Source: Lucinisca nassula (Eukaryota > Mollusca > Bivalvia > Lucinida > Lucinidae). Taken from it: DNA of 64,000 bases. This document shows positions 10,914 to 20,960 of the stretch, piece by piece. Position 1 is the first letter of the stretch. The number at the start of each line of letters is the position of its first letter. A program made the position numbers and the translations under genes. Under the pieces are notes generated by a model that saw nothing but the letters and a program-made list of their open reading frames with translations, was not told the origin of the DNA and searched no databases. The DNA lies in NCBI GenBank assembly GCA_963580285.1, contig OY757010.1:69097659-69161658 (forward strand). Direction: 5' to 3'.

Positions 10914-11520
10914 AAAACATCCAAACATGTCCAAAGAAGGCGTAAGGAGCATACAGTTTTACTTGGCCGTGCACTTAATAGAGCTTGGTTTATTGTCCGT
11001 AAGTGCACTGTGCTACAGTAACACAGATTTAAGATGATATAAAAAATATATAGATTTTACAGGGAAATGAAAATGACAAAAATGGTAAGGATATTACATA
11101 TTTGTTATAACTTTTGGACCCAGCAATCGTGTTAAAAGAGGTTAGTGGGTAGTTGGAGCGGGGGTGTACACGTATTTCTAACATGCTGATCAATTCATCA
11201 AAACAGAGCCAAGTGATGTTTGGAATACTTGATCTGACATGTCCATCTTCCAACATCATTCAAGAATACCCCAGGCCTTGATAGCTCTCTGACAGAATAC
11301 ATATATTTTTGACTGATTTACAGAATCTGAAATAAGCTGTAAAATTTCCCATACATTATCAGTGATATCTAAATTAGTCTGATCCCCCTTGGTTCTAACA
11401 ATCTAGAAACTAGTTACTCTATGATAAAAAAGGGAAACACAGCCATGGGGCCTTGGTTCGCAATATGCACCTCATATGACTAACCCATTTATCACATAGG
11501 AGAACACCAATTACTCAATC

Positions 11521-11810
11521 ACCCCGCCCATCGGGGCTTGGAGACATAAATGGGCTGCATGGTGCTTCCACGCAGAGCTGAAACCGACCGAACTTGAATA
11601 CTGGTATACCGCTTAATTAGGTCTAAGCCTGCCCAGGAAAAGTGATGCAAGTCGGATCGCTCCTTAAACCCGAGCAGTTTGTACGGGTGGTAGAGTTTGA
11701 GATGTTATTTCATCTCAGTGTCGGGTAAAAGTCCAACAAAATTGGAAGCAATGTCTCCAATATGACCTAAATTGTGTTGACGGGGACGTAAAACTTCAGC
11801 TCAAACAAAC
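11521..11810 (+). mobile_element. SINE-1, full length
   Basis: CCCCGCCCATCGGGGCTTGG to TCAAACAAACAAAATC. Confidence 0.9.
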
Positions 11811-12015
11811 AAAATCAATTGCTCAAAGCTGTATTCTGGGTCACCCATTAGGTCCTAATCTCTTAGTTCATCATCCAGCTTCCTTACTCATTCTCACACC
11901 ATCATACCCCAAAAGACTGTGCATGTGCAATAACTACTTGATTTTTGCAATTCAAAGGGAAGAGATATTCCTTAAAGGGAGGCAACTCTTTCAAACAATT
12001 TTCCTGTCTCCCTTT

Positions 12016-12410
12016 AACCCTTATCCTGCTGCATAAATTAAGCAACTCCCACTGCTGACTGTCTTGTTTGTTTGATTTGAGATTTAACGTCCCCGCCAAC
12101 ACTGTAAAGGTCATTTTGGAGACGTTGCTTCCAATTTTGTGGGACTTTTACCCGACATTGAGATGAAATGACATCTCAAGCCCTGCCGCCCAATGAAAAC
12201 AGCATGGACGGGCCGACTCGCACCGCTTTGCCTGGGCAGACTTAGATCCTCTAAGCGGCTTACCAGTACTCGTGTGAGGGTCGGTTTCAGCTATGCGTGG
12301 AAGCATCATGCAGCCCATATATTTCTTCAAGGGGGCTGACTGTCAACCATTTAAATTACTTGATATAATAAATTTGTTCAATTCACAAACTGCATGACAA
12401 CTTTGGTCAA
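12016..12410 (+). mobile_element. short repeat, TTAACCCTTATCCTG family, split by a SINE-1
   Basis: Left part TTTAACCCTTATCCTGCTGC to GCTGACTGTC; right part from GCTGACTGTCAACC through TTAAATTACTTGATA. The intervening SINE-1 is bounded by the 10-bp duplication GCTGACTGTC (12054-12063 and 12335-12344). Confidence 0.75.
12064..12334 (-). mobile_element. SINE-1 with 10-bp target duplication
   Basis: Bounded by GCTGACTGTC at 12054-12063 and 12335-12344; inserted in a TTAACCCTTATCCTG-family repeat. Confidence 0.93.
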
Positions 12411-12423
12411 ATGTCCCATCAGT

Positions 12424-12850
12424 GAGCTGATCTGCAGAACACATAAATAAACCATGCCGACTCAAGGTCAAGGTCACAGTTGAAGGTCACGAGTTTGAAA
12501 CTTTGTATTTTGTGTCCGTTCCATATCTCCTTTACCCCTCTAAGGATTTATATTAAACTTCTCCATATATCCCCTCAATGAGCTGATGTGCAAAGCCCAT
12601 AAATAAACCATGCACTCAAGGTGAAGGTCACAGGTGAAGGTCACAAGGTTGAAACTTTGAATTTTGTGTCCGTTCCATTACCCTTTACCCCTGGAAGGAT
12701 TTTCATTAAACTTTTGTGAATATCTCCCTCAGTTAGCTGATGTGCAGAACCCATTTATAAACCATGCCAACTAAAGGTCAAGGTCACACATGAAGGTCAC
12801 AAGATTGAGCCTTAATACGGCGGGGGATTTGGCTGTCCTTCAGATTGCTT
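12424..12850 (+). repeat. ~155-bp tandem repeat, about 2.7 copies
   Basis: GAGCTGATCTGCAGAAC near 12424, GAGCTGATGTGCAAAGC near 12580 and TAGCTGATGTGCAGAAC near 12735, each followed by an ATAAACCATGC word and AAGGTCACAG-type words. Confidence 0.75.
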
Positions 12851-13149
12851 TCTTGTTTTAAAAGGAAATAAGGGTTGACATTAAATGTGAATCGACCGCT
12901 GCAGCATTTGATTCACATGACATATCACCTTATTTTCTCTGAAAACTAGCACTTCAGACTTAATTCATTAGACTGGCTCCAGTCGTTATTGTTTTATACC
13001 TATTTTGCTCTTTCTCTATATCCATGATCCCCAAGTTACCTCTAGCCAAGGGACTGAAATAAAAAATGTCTATAAGGTATGCAAGATGTGTGTCCCTTCC
13101 GAAAAGAGGCAGAAGAAACAATATATATAGAAAGGGTCTGGGGCCAGAC

Positions 13150-13470
13150 TATTGATTCATATGTAATGATAATCTGTCTTTTTCTCTTAAAAATAACACT
13201 TGATTCTTGTGTAATGATCATCGATCTTTTTTTCTCTTAAAAATAAAACTTGATTCATGTGTAATGACAAATCTTATTTTTCTCTGAAAATTAGCACTTT
13301 AGGCTTTTTACACGACAATCTCATTTTCTTTGAAAAATTGCATTTGGTCATATGTAATGAAAATCTGTTTTTCTCTGAAAAATTACACTTGTTCATGTGT
13401 AATGAGAAAATTTTTATTCTAAGAAAAATAACACTTGTTCATGTGTAATGACAAATCTTACTTTTTCTGA
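13150..13470 (+). repeat. degenerate ~45-60-bp minisatellite
   Basis: Repeated TTGATTCATGTGTAATGA, AATCTTATTTTTCTCTGAAA and AATAACACTTG words, about six copies. A related single unit lies near 12904-12955, just outside the element. Confidence 0.7.
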
Positions 13471-13473
13471 AAA

Positions 13474-13640
13474 ATAAGGGGTGCCAGGCCTGTTTTTTTT
13501 CGAATCTATTCTATTTTTGAAGGAAAATATTCTATTTTTGAAGGAAAATTATGTTATCAAATAGTGCAGGCCCTGATCAGACACTGCGTTCTGAGACGGC
13601 TTTTCTGGACCTGCACTGTTTGCATGCAATGGGTTAATAC
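13474..13640 (-). mobile_element. PAL-1-related element inside the TA-flanked 1.9-kb element
   Basis: GGTGCCAGGCCTG, AATAGTGCAGGCCCTGATCA, CTGGACCTGCACTGTTTGC and the terminal TGCAATGGGTTAA. Confidence 0.65.
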
Positions 13641-14289
13641 TTTCTTAACAAAATTATATACAAAGAACCATATTTCAAAATCATTTGTCATATATCTTAT
13701 ATTTTGATAGCAGCATTTTATTCAATTAGCTAGATGAATCAGCGGAATATATCTTGATTTTATTTATAAACTTAAAATAAAACACTGGCAAAAGATGCAT
13801 TTCGAATTCTTCTAGCTTTTTACCAATATAATAAATTACAATTCAGAACCAAAGATATGTTCTTAAAACCTCATAAAATGTAGGATTTGACATCAAATAG
13901 TGATTTTATGCTGAAAGCTAAAAGCAGATACTGCATTTTCCAGACTTTTATTTAAAATCTAGCAATACTTTTCTTTTATATGTTTTATTATACCAAATCT
14001 TGACCTGCATTAAACATTTTAACCTACAGCCATAAATCCCTGATCTCACGTCAGTCTGTCCATTAACCATGGTCTGAAATCACTGTTGACTTGACCTTTG
14101 TCCTGCACTCTGTGGTCAATCTATTGGTCATGGTGAAGAATGACCAACTGGTCTGAGCCTTGGGCTGCAAAACTAGCCACTTTACTGGTATCTCTCTCTC
14201 CACCTGGGAATCTGTGAAATCCAACTTTTTAAACTTACAGCAATAATAGTAAAATTTTGTAAGTACAGTAATGATCGTAAGTATTGGGA

Positions 14290-14410
14290 CAGACATGCCT
14301 AAGCAAGAAGCGCAGACCTATATCAGACTACTCCCAAAGGAACAGTCTGATTAGGGTCTACAGTGTTCACTTTCTGGATTCCTTGCTCGATCCTTACACA
14401 ATGGGTTAAC
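14290..14410 (+). mobile_element. PAL-1-related fragment
   Basis: AAGCGCAGACCTATATCAGA, CAGTCTGATTAGGGTCTACA and GGATTCCTTGCTCGATCC. Confidence 0.5.
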
Positions 14411-14609
14411 CCTTATCCCACTGAACATGATAAAGCCTTCCTTACAAACAGTGTAAAATACTGTAAATCCAAATGAGCCCTGATCAGGATCTACACTGAC
14501 TGTCATTCAGTTGTGAATTTGAATAAAAACATTGTATCAAGTAATTTGATTGGTTGATAGTCAGAAATGGGAGTGACAAAATTAATTTATTCAGCAGGAA
14601 TAGGGCTAA
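14407..14609 (+). mobile_element. short repeat, TTAACCCTTATCCTG family
   Basis: TTAACCCTTATCCCACTGAA, AGTAATTTGATTGGTTGATA, TTATTCAGCAGGAATAGGGC. It lies within the TA-flanked 1.9-kb element. Confidence 0.65.
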
Positions 14610-15109
14610 ATGGATATTGCGAAGTTTGCAATAATGAACCTTAGGACTTTCAACATCACGCTTTGTGATATGTTCAACATCACACTTTGTGATACTGATA
14701 CTGACCCTTTCTTTTATTTCTTTCTTTATTTTCTTCTATCTATCTCTTTTCTGGAAGCATAGCTTATAGATTTTTATTATTTCGGTCTCTTGGCTAGAAA
14801 GAAATGTTTTTGTTTGGCCAAAGGTAACTTGGAAGTTGGATGGACTATAGAGAAAGAGCAAAATAGGTATAAAACAAAAACGACTGGAGCCAGTCTATCT
14901 CAAGATGTAAAGAAACAATTGTCATGCTATAGTTGTCTAGGTTTTTGGTCATTTGCATAGTTTGTCAATCCACCCAAAGTTATTAAGCATAAAAACTCTT
15001 CAGTGCTAAAGTCCACGTGACTATCACTGATTTGAAGGAAATCCAGGTAACATGTATATAGAAAATAGCAGTGTCAATTTTATCGCAGCGAGGTAAGCAT
15101 GTTGAGTAA

Positions 15110-15280
15110 TTGGCTGGAATCATGGGTTTGGGTTTAGCAAATAATGTAGATCCAGATCAGGCACTGCAGAATGCAGTGTCTGATCAGGGTCTACACTGCT
15201 TACAGTGCAGGAATTTAAAGATTATACGCTGAAAATGCAGTGTCTGATCAAGAGCTACACTTTATGCTTAAAAGCTGAAA
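15110..15280 (+). mobile_element. PAL-1-related palindrome with partial duplication
   Basis: A clear palindrome: GTAGATCCAGATCAGGCACT, GCAGAATGCAGTGTCTGATC and AGGGTCTACACTGC. The right arm (AATGCAGTGTCTGATCA) is repeated about 61 bp further on. Confidence 0.65.
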
Positions 15281-15427
15281 TTTAAGGGACAAATGAAACA
15301 GTTAAAATCTCAGCCCAGGACAATTTTTCCAGATTACACTCAGGGATAATCTACGCACCAGTACTCTCAGAGCTTTGATTATACCAGCATTTAATGTTAC
15401 CATAATTTACCTTGTGACTGTAGGACT

Positions 15428-16180
15428 TTATGGCTGACATTTTGTCTCAGTTGTTGAGCTGCCTTCTCCTTTGTCTCCCTTGCTATTACTGAGACTTGGA
15501 TAAACTTCATCTGGTCTTAAAGCAGAGCTCGATCCAGCACTAAGCTGTCGCAGTGTTGATCCTGAAGTCTGCTGCTCAGACTCTGATTGGGAGCTTGTGT
15601 TTGTTGTCATATAGTCATTTTTAAGAACCTGGAATACTGTTGCCATAGCAGATTCCTGAACAGGAATATTTTCCAGAAATATGCCTGGGCCTTTTGGTAT
15701 TTTTCTACAAAGCATGTTTGTACTTTCCTTTGCAAAGTTACTATTTGAATTAGATTCCAGACATTTTACTTCAGGTTATGAGGTTAAGCCTGGACCACCA
15801 TACTCTTGCAGCATACAAGTTTTAAGATCTTTGACTTTATTTTCTGTCTTTTTCTCAGTAATAACATGTTCTGTTGACTTTATAGAGGATGTAAATCCTG
15901 GGCCGGAGTATTCTATGTATTTGCTCACTTTTTCCTTATCTCTCTTTTCTCTTACAGATTTAGGGTTTGGCAAATGAGCTTCATTTATAAGATATTTGAC
16001 TTTATTCTCAGTAATAACCTGTTCTGTTGACTTTAAAGAGGATGTGAATCCTTGGCCTGAGTATTCTATGTATTCACTCACCTTTAACTTATATCTCTTT
16101 TCTCTTACAGATATGACTTGCCACAGACAGCAACTTCTAACCGGAAAGACTGTGAGCCTGCGATTATCCTCCCTGCCTCA
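15428..16180 (-). pseudogene. unrecognised repeat-containing protein exon with an in-frame stop
   Basis: One minus-strand frame runs from just after a TGA near 16178 to the stop at 15428, broken only by a TAA at 15773-15775. The N-terminal half contains degenerate ~43-residue repeats: SVREKR...EYIEYSGQGFTSSLKST, again SVREKR...YIEYSGPGFTSSIKST, then EYGGPGLTS before the stop, and a last KGPGIFLEN. The C-terminal third is Ser/Thr/Gln rich (TNTSSQSESEQQTSGST). There is no convincing ATG at the 5' end, so it could be a terminal exon with an upstream intron, or a decayed gene. No family recognised. It is the only non-transposon coding candidate I could support, and only weakly. Confidence 0.4.
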
Positions 16181-16334
16181 ACGACAGAATGGCACGTGTA
16201 TCAGCTTTACACAGATACGAGTAACCAGCCTATACTATTTCCAGTTGACCGAGACAACTAAGATTTCCATGCCTTGTTTCAATACATGTTCTAGGCATAA
16301 GGGCAAATTGCACCCTTATCGTGTCATTCACTCA

Positions 16335-16690
16335 TTTAAGAAACGAATTTTATTTTTCTGCTGTTCATAAAAGTATGAACGCAGTGGATTGCGTGCAAAG
16401 TAAATGAACCCGGAAGGCGTCCATGTAAACTTTGCTGGTGAACCGCTGTCGTTCATACTTTCATGAAAAGCAGAAAAATTAAGTTTATTTTTTGTATTAA
16501 CATTCTTTGCTCCTCATCACTGGGCGAAAAAACAATGCTTAAGGGGCAAACTTTTAAAGCTGAAAAATATTTACACGCTGTTTCTTTCTACAAAGAGCGG
16601 AACAGCGTTGACGTCACCAAGCCCAGTAGAGAACCACTGAAAATCATGCGACTCGATGCGTTCATAGAAGTATGAACGACATTATTTTCT
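16335..16690 (+). mobile_element. PAL-3 hairpin element, single copy
   Basis: Begins ATTTAAGAAACGAA, then a TATGAACGCAGTGG hairpin closing with TCGTTCATACTTTCATG. TGACGTCACC near 16609. Followed immediately by a SINE-1 at 16695. Confidence 0.8.
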
Positions 16691-16694
16691 ATTG

Positions 16695-16961
16695 CCCCCC
16701 GCCCATTGGGGCTTGAAGAAATATATGGGCTGCATGATGCTTCCACGCAGAGCTGAATCCGGCCCGCACACTAGTACTAGTAAACCGCTTAGAGGATCTT
16801 TAGAAGCCTGTCCAGGAACCGCGGTGCGAGGCGGACCGTCCATGCTAATAAACCCTATTGGTTTCATTGGGCGACAGGGCTTGAGAAGTCATTTCATCTC
16901 AATGTCGGGTAAAAGTCCCACAAAATTGGAAGCAACGTCTCCAAAATGACCTTTACAGTGT
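16695..16961 (+). mobile_element. SINE-1, 3'-truncated
   Basis: Ends abruptly after GACCTTTACAGTG, next to the mariner relic; PAL-3 lies directly 5'. Confidence 0.88.
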
Positions 16962-17074
16962 TTATAATTTTACATGGTCACTTTAACAGTCCGTTGGGTA
17001 CCAAGTCCCTTAGCGACGTCCAAGTGGCAACCAGAGCATCAGTATGCTGCGCATTGTTGAAGCCGTTTAGGTCA

Positions 17075-17600
17075 AAGGAAGGTGACTGGTCCAGTATTAT
17101 GAGCCAGAGAATAAAACTCAAAGTCGCTAGTGGGTAGGGCCGGGTTCTCCGAGGCCAAAGAAGTTCAAAACGCAGCCCTCTGCTGGCAAGGTGATGACGA
17201 CTGTATTTTGGGACGCACAAGGCATTATTATGTTGGACTTTGTAGCAAAGAAAAGTACAATGACAGTTGCGAATTATGCAAATTTGCTCGACCAACTTAG
17301 AACTGCGATCCGTGAAAAACTCCGAGGTAAACTTTCCTGCGCCTACAGGACAATGCAAGAGTTCACACTTGCAAAATTGAAATGGATTTGCAAAATTGCA
17401 ATGGAAGCTGTTGAGCTGAATGGGTACGAGCTAATACCGCACCCCGCCTGTTCTACGTATATAGCTCCTAGTGACTATTTCCTATTGCCAAACTGGATTA
17501 AAAGGATATCTGTGGATGTCATTTGTGCTCCAACGAAGAAGTCGTGGCGGCAGTTGGGTGCGAGACAAGGACCCTGGCTTCTTCAGTTCTGGGCTGATGG
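17075..17600 (+). pseudogene. mariner-type transposase relic
   Basis: Recognisable in shifting + frames: YYEPENKTQS followed by a TAG stop, then GPGSPRPKKFKTQPSAGK and MTTVFWDAQGIIMLDF, a stretch typical of mariner transposases. Next comes LQDNARVHT (with the second catalytic Asp), which is in a different frame from its surroundings, and then HPACSTYIAPSDYFLLPN, matching the usual HPPYSPDLAPSDYFLF block with the third catalytic Asp. At least two frameshifts and one stop are present, and the N-terminal DNA-binding part was not found. A truncated SINE-1 abuts at 16961. No terminal inverted repeats were found. Confidence 0.85.
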
Positions 17601-17936
17601 AACTGGAACAGAGTTGGTCCAAGTGTATCATTCTAGAGGGCAATGAAGTGATCGATATCACCCAGAAATAAGTTAAGCTGTGTTTTTTACTGACTCACCC
17701 TCGTAGTTGTTCCAGTGCATGGTCAAATTCTATAAAACTTAGAATAACTCTTCAAGAAGATTCGCCCATTTGTGAGAGAGGAGCACAAAAGTGAACTATG
17801 TCCACCGTTAGGAATTGGCATTTTATATATTGACTGATGCTACAAATTTCTGCATAGTTACATGTATCAAAAGCACACTGTTGCACGTCTTGCAGATTAA
17901 CCAATGTCTGATTGGAAAATAACATCCACATTTTGG

Positions 17937-17963
17937 ATATATATATATATATTATATATATAT

Positions 17964-18042
<79 letters not shown>
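17937..18042 (+). repeat. (TA)n microsatellite
   Basis: About 105 bp of TA with a few phase breaks. A nonsense open frame across it is not a gene. Confidence 0.97.
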
Positions 18043-18044
<2 letters not shown>

Positions 18045-18049
18045 GTAAA

Positions 18050-18412
18050 ATCGGTCAAGGTCATCTGAGGGTCATAATTTTAACAAGTTATGATGGGCCC
18101 CAGAGTCCTTAATGCTACATACCAAGTTTCAGGACAATCACCAGCTGGTTCTGGAAAAGAAGATTTGTGAAGGGTTTTTACCTTATTGGCACGACAACCA
18201 TATTGGTCATATCACCTGGACCTCATGAACAAACTTTCGTTCTTCTATCCCATGGATGCTCCACATGAAATTTGACCTCAATTGGCTCAGTGGATTCAGA
18301 GGAGAAGATGTTTGACAGACAACAGACAGACAGACAATGGAGCCTTACGATACTGTAAGCTCACCTGCAGGCTGTGAGCCTTTGGCTGTGGTGAGCTAAA
18401 AAGCCTTGAAAG
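18050..18412 (+). mobile_element. right end of the Helitron-like family
   Basis: GTTTCAGGACAATCACCAGC, TTGGCTCAGTGGATTCAGAG, GAGAAGATGTTTGACAGACA, then a GAGCCTTTGGCT hairpin and GGTGAGCTAAAAA. It matches the 57640-57811 end. The left part is replaced by a TA microsatellite. Confidence 0.6.
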
Positions 18413-18540
18413 ATGTCTTTAACCAATAGAAAGGATACTGTTTTATAAAGATGTATTCTTAAATTAGATCAAAAGGCAGTGACAACGGACAACAATATAA
18501 AGAATAGTAATAAAGTAGGCTGTATCGTGAGACAAGGTGT

Positions 18541-18760
18541 TTAACCCTTTTTTGTACCAAATGGAATCTTCCTCCTCATATATAGCAGGAGTCCATTTCA
18601 AAATTTAGAGGTGTCAGGTTGTGTATTCGTCAAAATGTATTTGGAAAATGGCTGAACTTTTTGCAAACAGTGTAGGCCCTGACGTTCTGCGGCGTCTGAT
18701 CTGGGCCTGCACTGTTTGCCCGGGTATCCGTTTAGGGGTTTCTGGTCCCAAATGGGTTAA
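18541..18760 (+). mobile_element. PAL-1 element, full length
   Basis: TTAACCCTTTTTTGTACC to GTCCCAAATGGGTTAA; centre partly deleted between GGCCCTGACG and TTCTGCGGCGTCTGATC. Confidence 0.85.
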
Positions 18761-18889
18761 GGACATGAATGACTAGTGAAGGTTCTGATCAGACTGCGCA
18801 TACACACAGTCTCTGTCTGCATGGCCCTTCATTAGGTTAACCCTTGAAACGTTGCAAACTTTTATGCCCCATGTCATACTAAAATGACG

Positions 18890-19193
18890 CCCCCCGCCCC
18901 TCGGGGCTTGAAGAAATAGATGGGCTACATGACGCTTCCACGCAGAGCTGAAACCGACCCGCACAAGAGTACTGGTAAACCGCTAAGAGGATCTACTTCT
19001 GCCCATGCAAAGCGGTGCGAGTGCCGGGTCGTCCATGCTTATAAACCCTATTGGTTTCTTTGGGCGGCAGGGCTTGAGATGTCATTTCATCTCAATGTCG
19101 GGTAAAAGTCCGACGAAATTGGAAGCAACATCTCCAAAATGACCTTTACAGTGTTGACGGGGACGTTAAACTTCAAATCAAACAAACAAACAA
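18890..19193 (+). mobile_element. SINE-1, full length
   Basis: CCCCCGCCCCTCGGGGCTTG to (CAAA)n. TCATACT occurs on both sides and may be a short target duplication. Confidence 0.9.
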
Positions 19194-19269
19194 TCATACT
19201 GAATGGGTGTAAAGACTGGGTATATATTTTCGCTAGTAATGGGACCCTACTGAGCCCTTGTCTCGGGGC

Positions 19270-20155
19270 GTAGCTCAAGAAAAATCAAACGCTAAGATTG
19301 ACCAAAGAAAATTTCATGGGTGACCTATTCTTTTCTTGGGCCATCATTATACAATAATAGACAAAATTCCCTACTGATTAGCTGATTATCTCCCCTTACC
19401 GCGACTGGTGACAAATTTTACGACCAGTCTCACCCAGCGACAGCAATTTGAAGAATGCATGCCTCATCATGCTAATTTGTAACATTGAGCTGAATTCTTT
19501 TTGGTGTGAATCTACCGGACACTGTTCTGTTCAATGTGACACAAAATCATAGCGACCAATTCAGAGAAGTCCACCCTGGTAGTCCATAATCTCACACCTT
19601 TATTTTAATGAAAAGCTTAATTTTATTCACACTTGGGATAGAGCAAGACGCTCATGTCACGGGTAGAACACAATTGAGAAGGGCCATACAAAAAGAACCT
19701 TGTTATACCTCAATAACTTTTTTTCGATCTAAAAGAAGTTAGATTTAAATAGTTTCTGATTCTAAATCTCGACAAGATCTTTAAAACGATATATACTATG
19801 CCTATGTGGTTTGATGGCAGACAAAATCATCCTGCAAAATATAGCCAAAAATGTCACTTTTCTATATACCGTAGTTTCATTTCAAAATTGTCTAAATTCC
19901 ACACTTTACCAATTAGACATGTCACTGGTTGCTTAAGAGCATAAGCTATCAGATAGAGAATTATAAAATGTCTCAGACATAAAGTTCAGCTAAAATCTGA
20001 ATGTCAGGTGTAGCATTGAAAATATCATCCGTTCGTTATGCAAATGACATTTCTATACCCCTTGCAATTTTGTTTTAAAAGGTCATTATGTAATCAGATA
20101 ATCTGATTTTCACCTTTTTGAATCTCAACCCAATTTATTGGAACCGCAGCGAAGT
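19270..20155. other. no recognisable feature
   Basis: AT-rich, no long frame, no repeat family recognised. Confidence 0.5.
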
Positions 20156-20159
20156 TATG

Positions 20160-20265
20160 TTGTGGTTGGTTGTGTTGCAGTTTACAAACCTGTCAGCACT
20201 ATTTAGGTCATTTTGGATATGTTGCCTTTGATTTTGTGGGACATTTGCTCGAGCCCTACCACCTA
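20160..20265 (-). mobile_element. old SINE-1 fragment
   Basis: Weak match: GTCAGCACTATTTAGGTCAT, TTTTGGATATGTTGCC, TTTTGTGGGACATTTGC. Confidence 0.5.
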
Positions 20266-20485
20266 AAGGATTTAAGGAAAGGTCTGACTTGCAACTACCA
20301 GGTAATTATGTAATAAATAGTATATGATTATATGACTGGAACACGTAGGAAAAAAGATCTGTCATACTGCTCAGAATGTTCTTGTCATATTTCACTATAC
20401 ATGTACCACATCGTGTACAGTTTTCCAAAAGTATTTCTAGTTTTCAAGGAGACAGCTGTACTGCCATCATAATCCTTAGCATTGG

Positions 20486-20690
20486 GGCATATGGACCTAA
20501 GCAAACACTGTATACCCTGATCAGACTGCTTATGCAGACCCAAGTCAGTCTGCTTCTGAGATCTGATCTTGGTCTGCACTGTTTGTCGTTCCATCTGCAC
20601 CTTTTGGACTCCTTGCTGGCTCATGTATAAATTTTAGTCGAACTACAGCAATTCCACAAGGTGTCCATTTTTGTGGACTATTGGGGCAAG
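20486..20690 (+). mobile_element. PAL-1-related element
   Basis: AACACTGTATACCCTGATCA, two further GTCAGTCTGCTTCTGAG-like arms, GGTCTGCACTGTTTGTCG, CTCCTTGCTGGCTCATG. Confidence 0.65.
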
Positions 20691-20818
20691 TAACTCCCTA
20701 ATATCATAAGCAAGGAACAAACGTTCCTGAAGAGTTCTCTTCCATGAAAATGAACCTGTTCACCAAATGAATAGTGTGAGCATGGCATTCAGTTTCTTTT
20801 CCTTACAATTACTATACA

Positions 20819-20960
20819 CCACGAAAACACATCTATACTATTTTGACCCCGTCGAACCCCAATTTTATATAGTAAAACTGGTTTTACAGGGGTAAATCTT
20901 ATTTTCCTAATTGTGGGTACTCGTTAGAACCGCCTCGATAAGGCGGTTCTAACGAGGGCC
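20819..20960 (+). mobile_element. PAL-2 palindromic element, left half
   Basis: Has CACGAAAACACATCTATA, TTGACCCCGTCGAACCCC, and the perfect central palindrome CGTTAGAACCGCCTCGATAA followed by its complement GGCGGTTCTAACG. A LINE interrupts it; the right half resumes at about 22742. Confidence 0.8.

Larger units (their letters stand above)
12971..14895. mobile_element. 1.9-kb element with ~110-140-bp terminal inverted repeats and TA flanks
   Basis: Left end GACTGGCTCCAGTCGTTATT, followed by TTATACCTATTTTGCTC, TTTCTCTATA and AAGTTACC; the right end reads the same on the minus strand from 14895 inwards to about 14754 (CTATAAGCTATGC). The dinucleotide TA flanks both sides (12969-12970, 14896-14897), as after Tc1/mariner-type insertion. 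No transposase frame inside. The interior is composite: a ~50-bp minisatellite, two PAL-1-type repeats and AT-rich DNA. Probably non-autonomous. Confidence 0.75.

Noticed and set aside
15950..16112. Splice acceptor sites TCTCTTACAG on the + strand, repeated twice
   Set aside because: They are the complement of the SVREKR-coding repeat on the minus strand; no + strand exon follows.
17190..17646. Intact 151-codon transposase gene
   Set aside because: Conserved mariner blocks lie in different frames, a stop precedes GPGSPRPKKF, and the N-terminal domain is absent; it is a relic.
17912..18112. Tyr/Ile-rich 66-codon frame
   Set aside because: Pure translation of the TA microsatellite.
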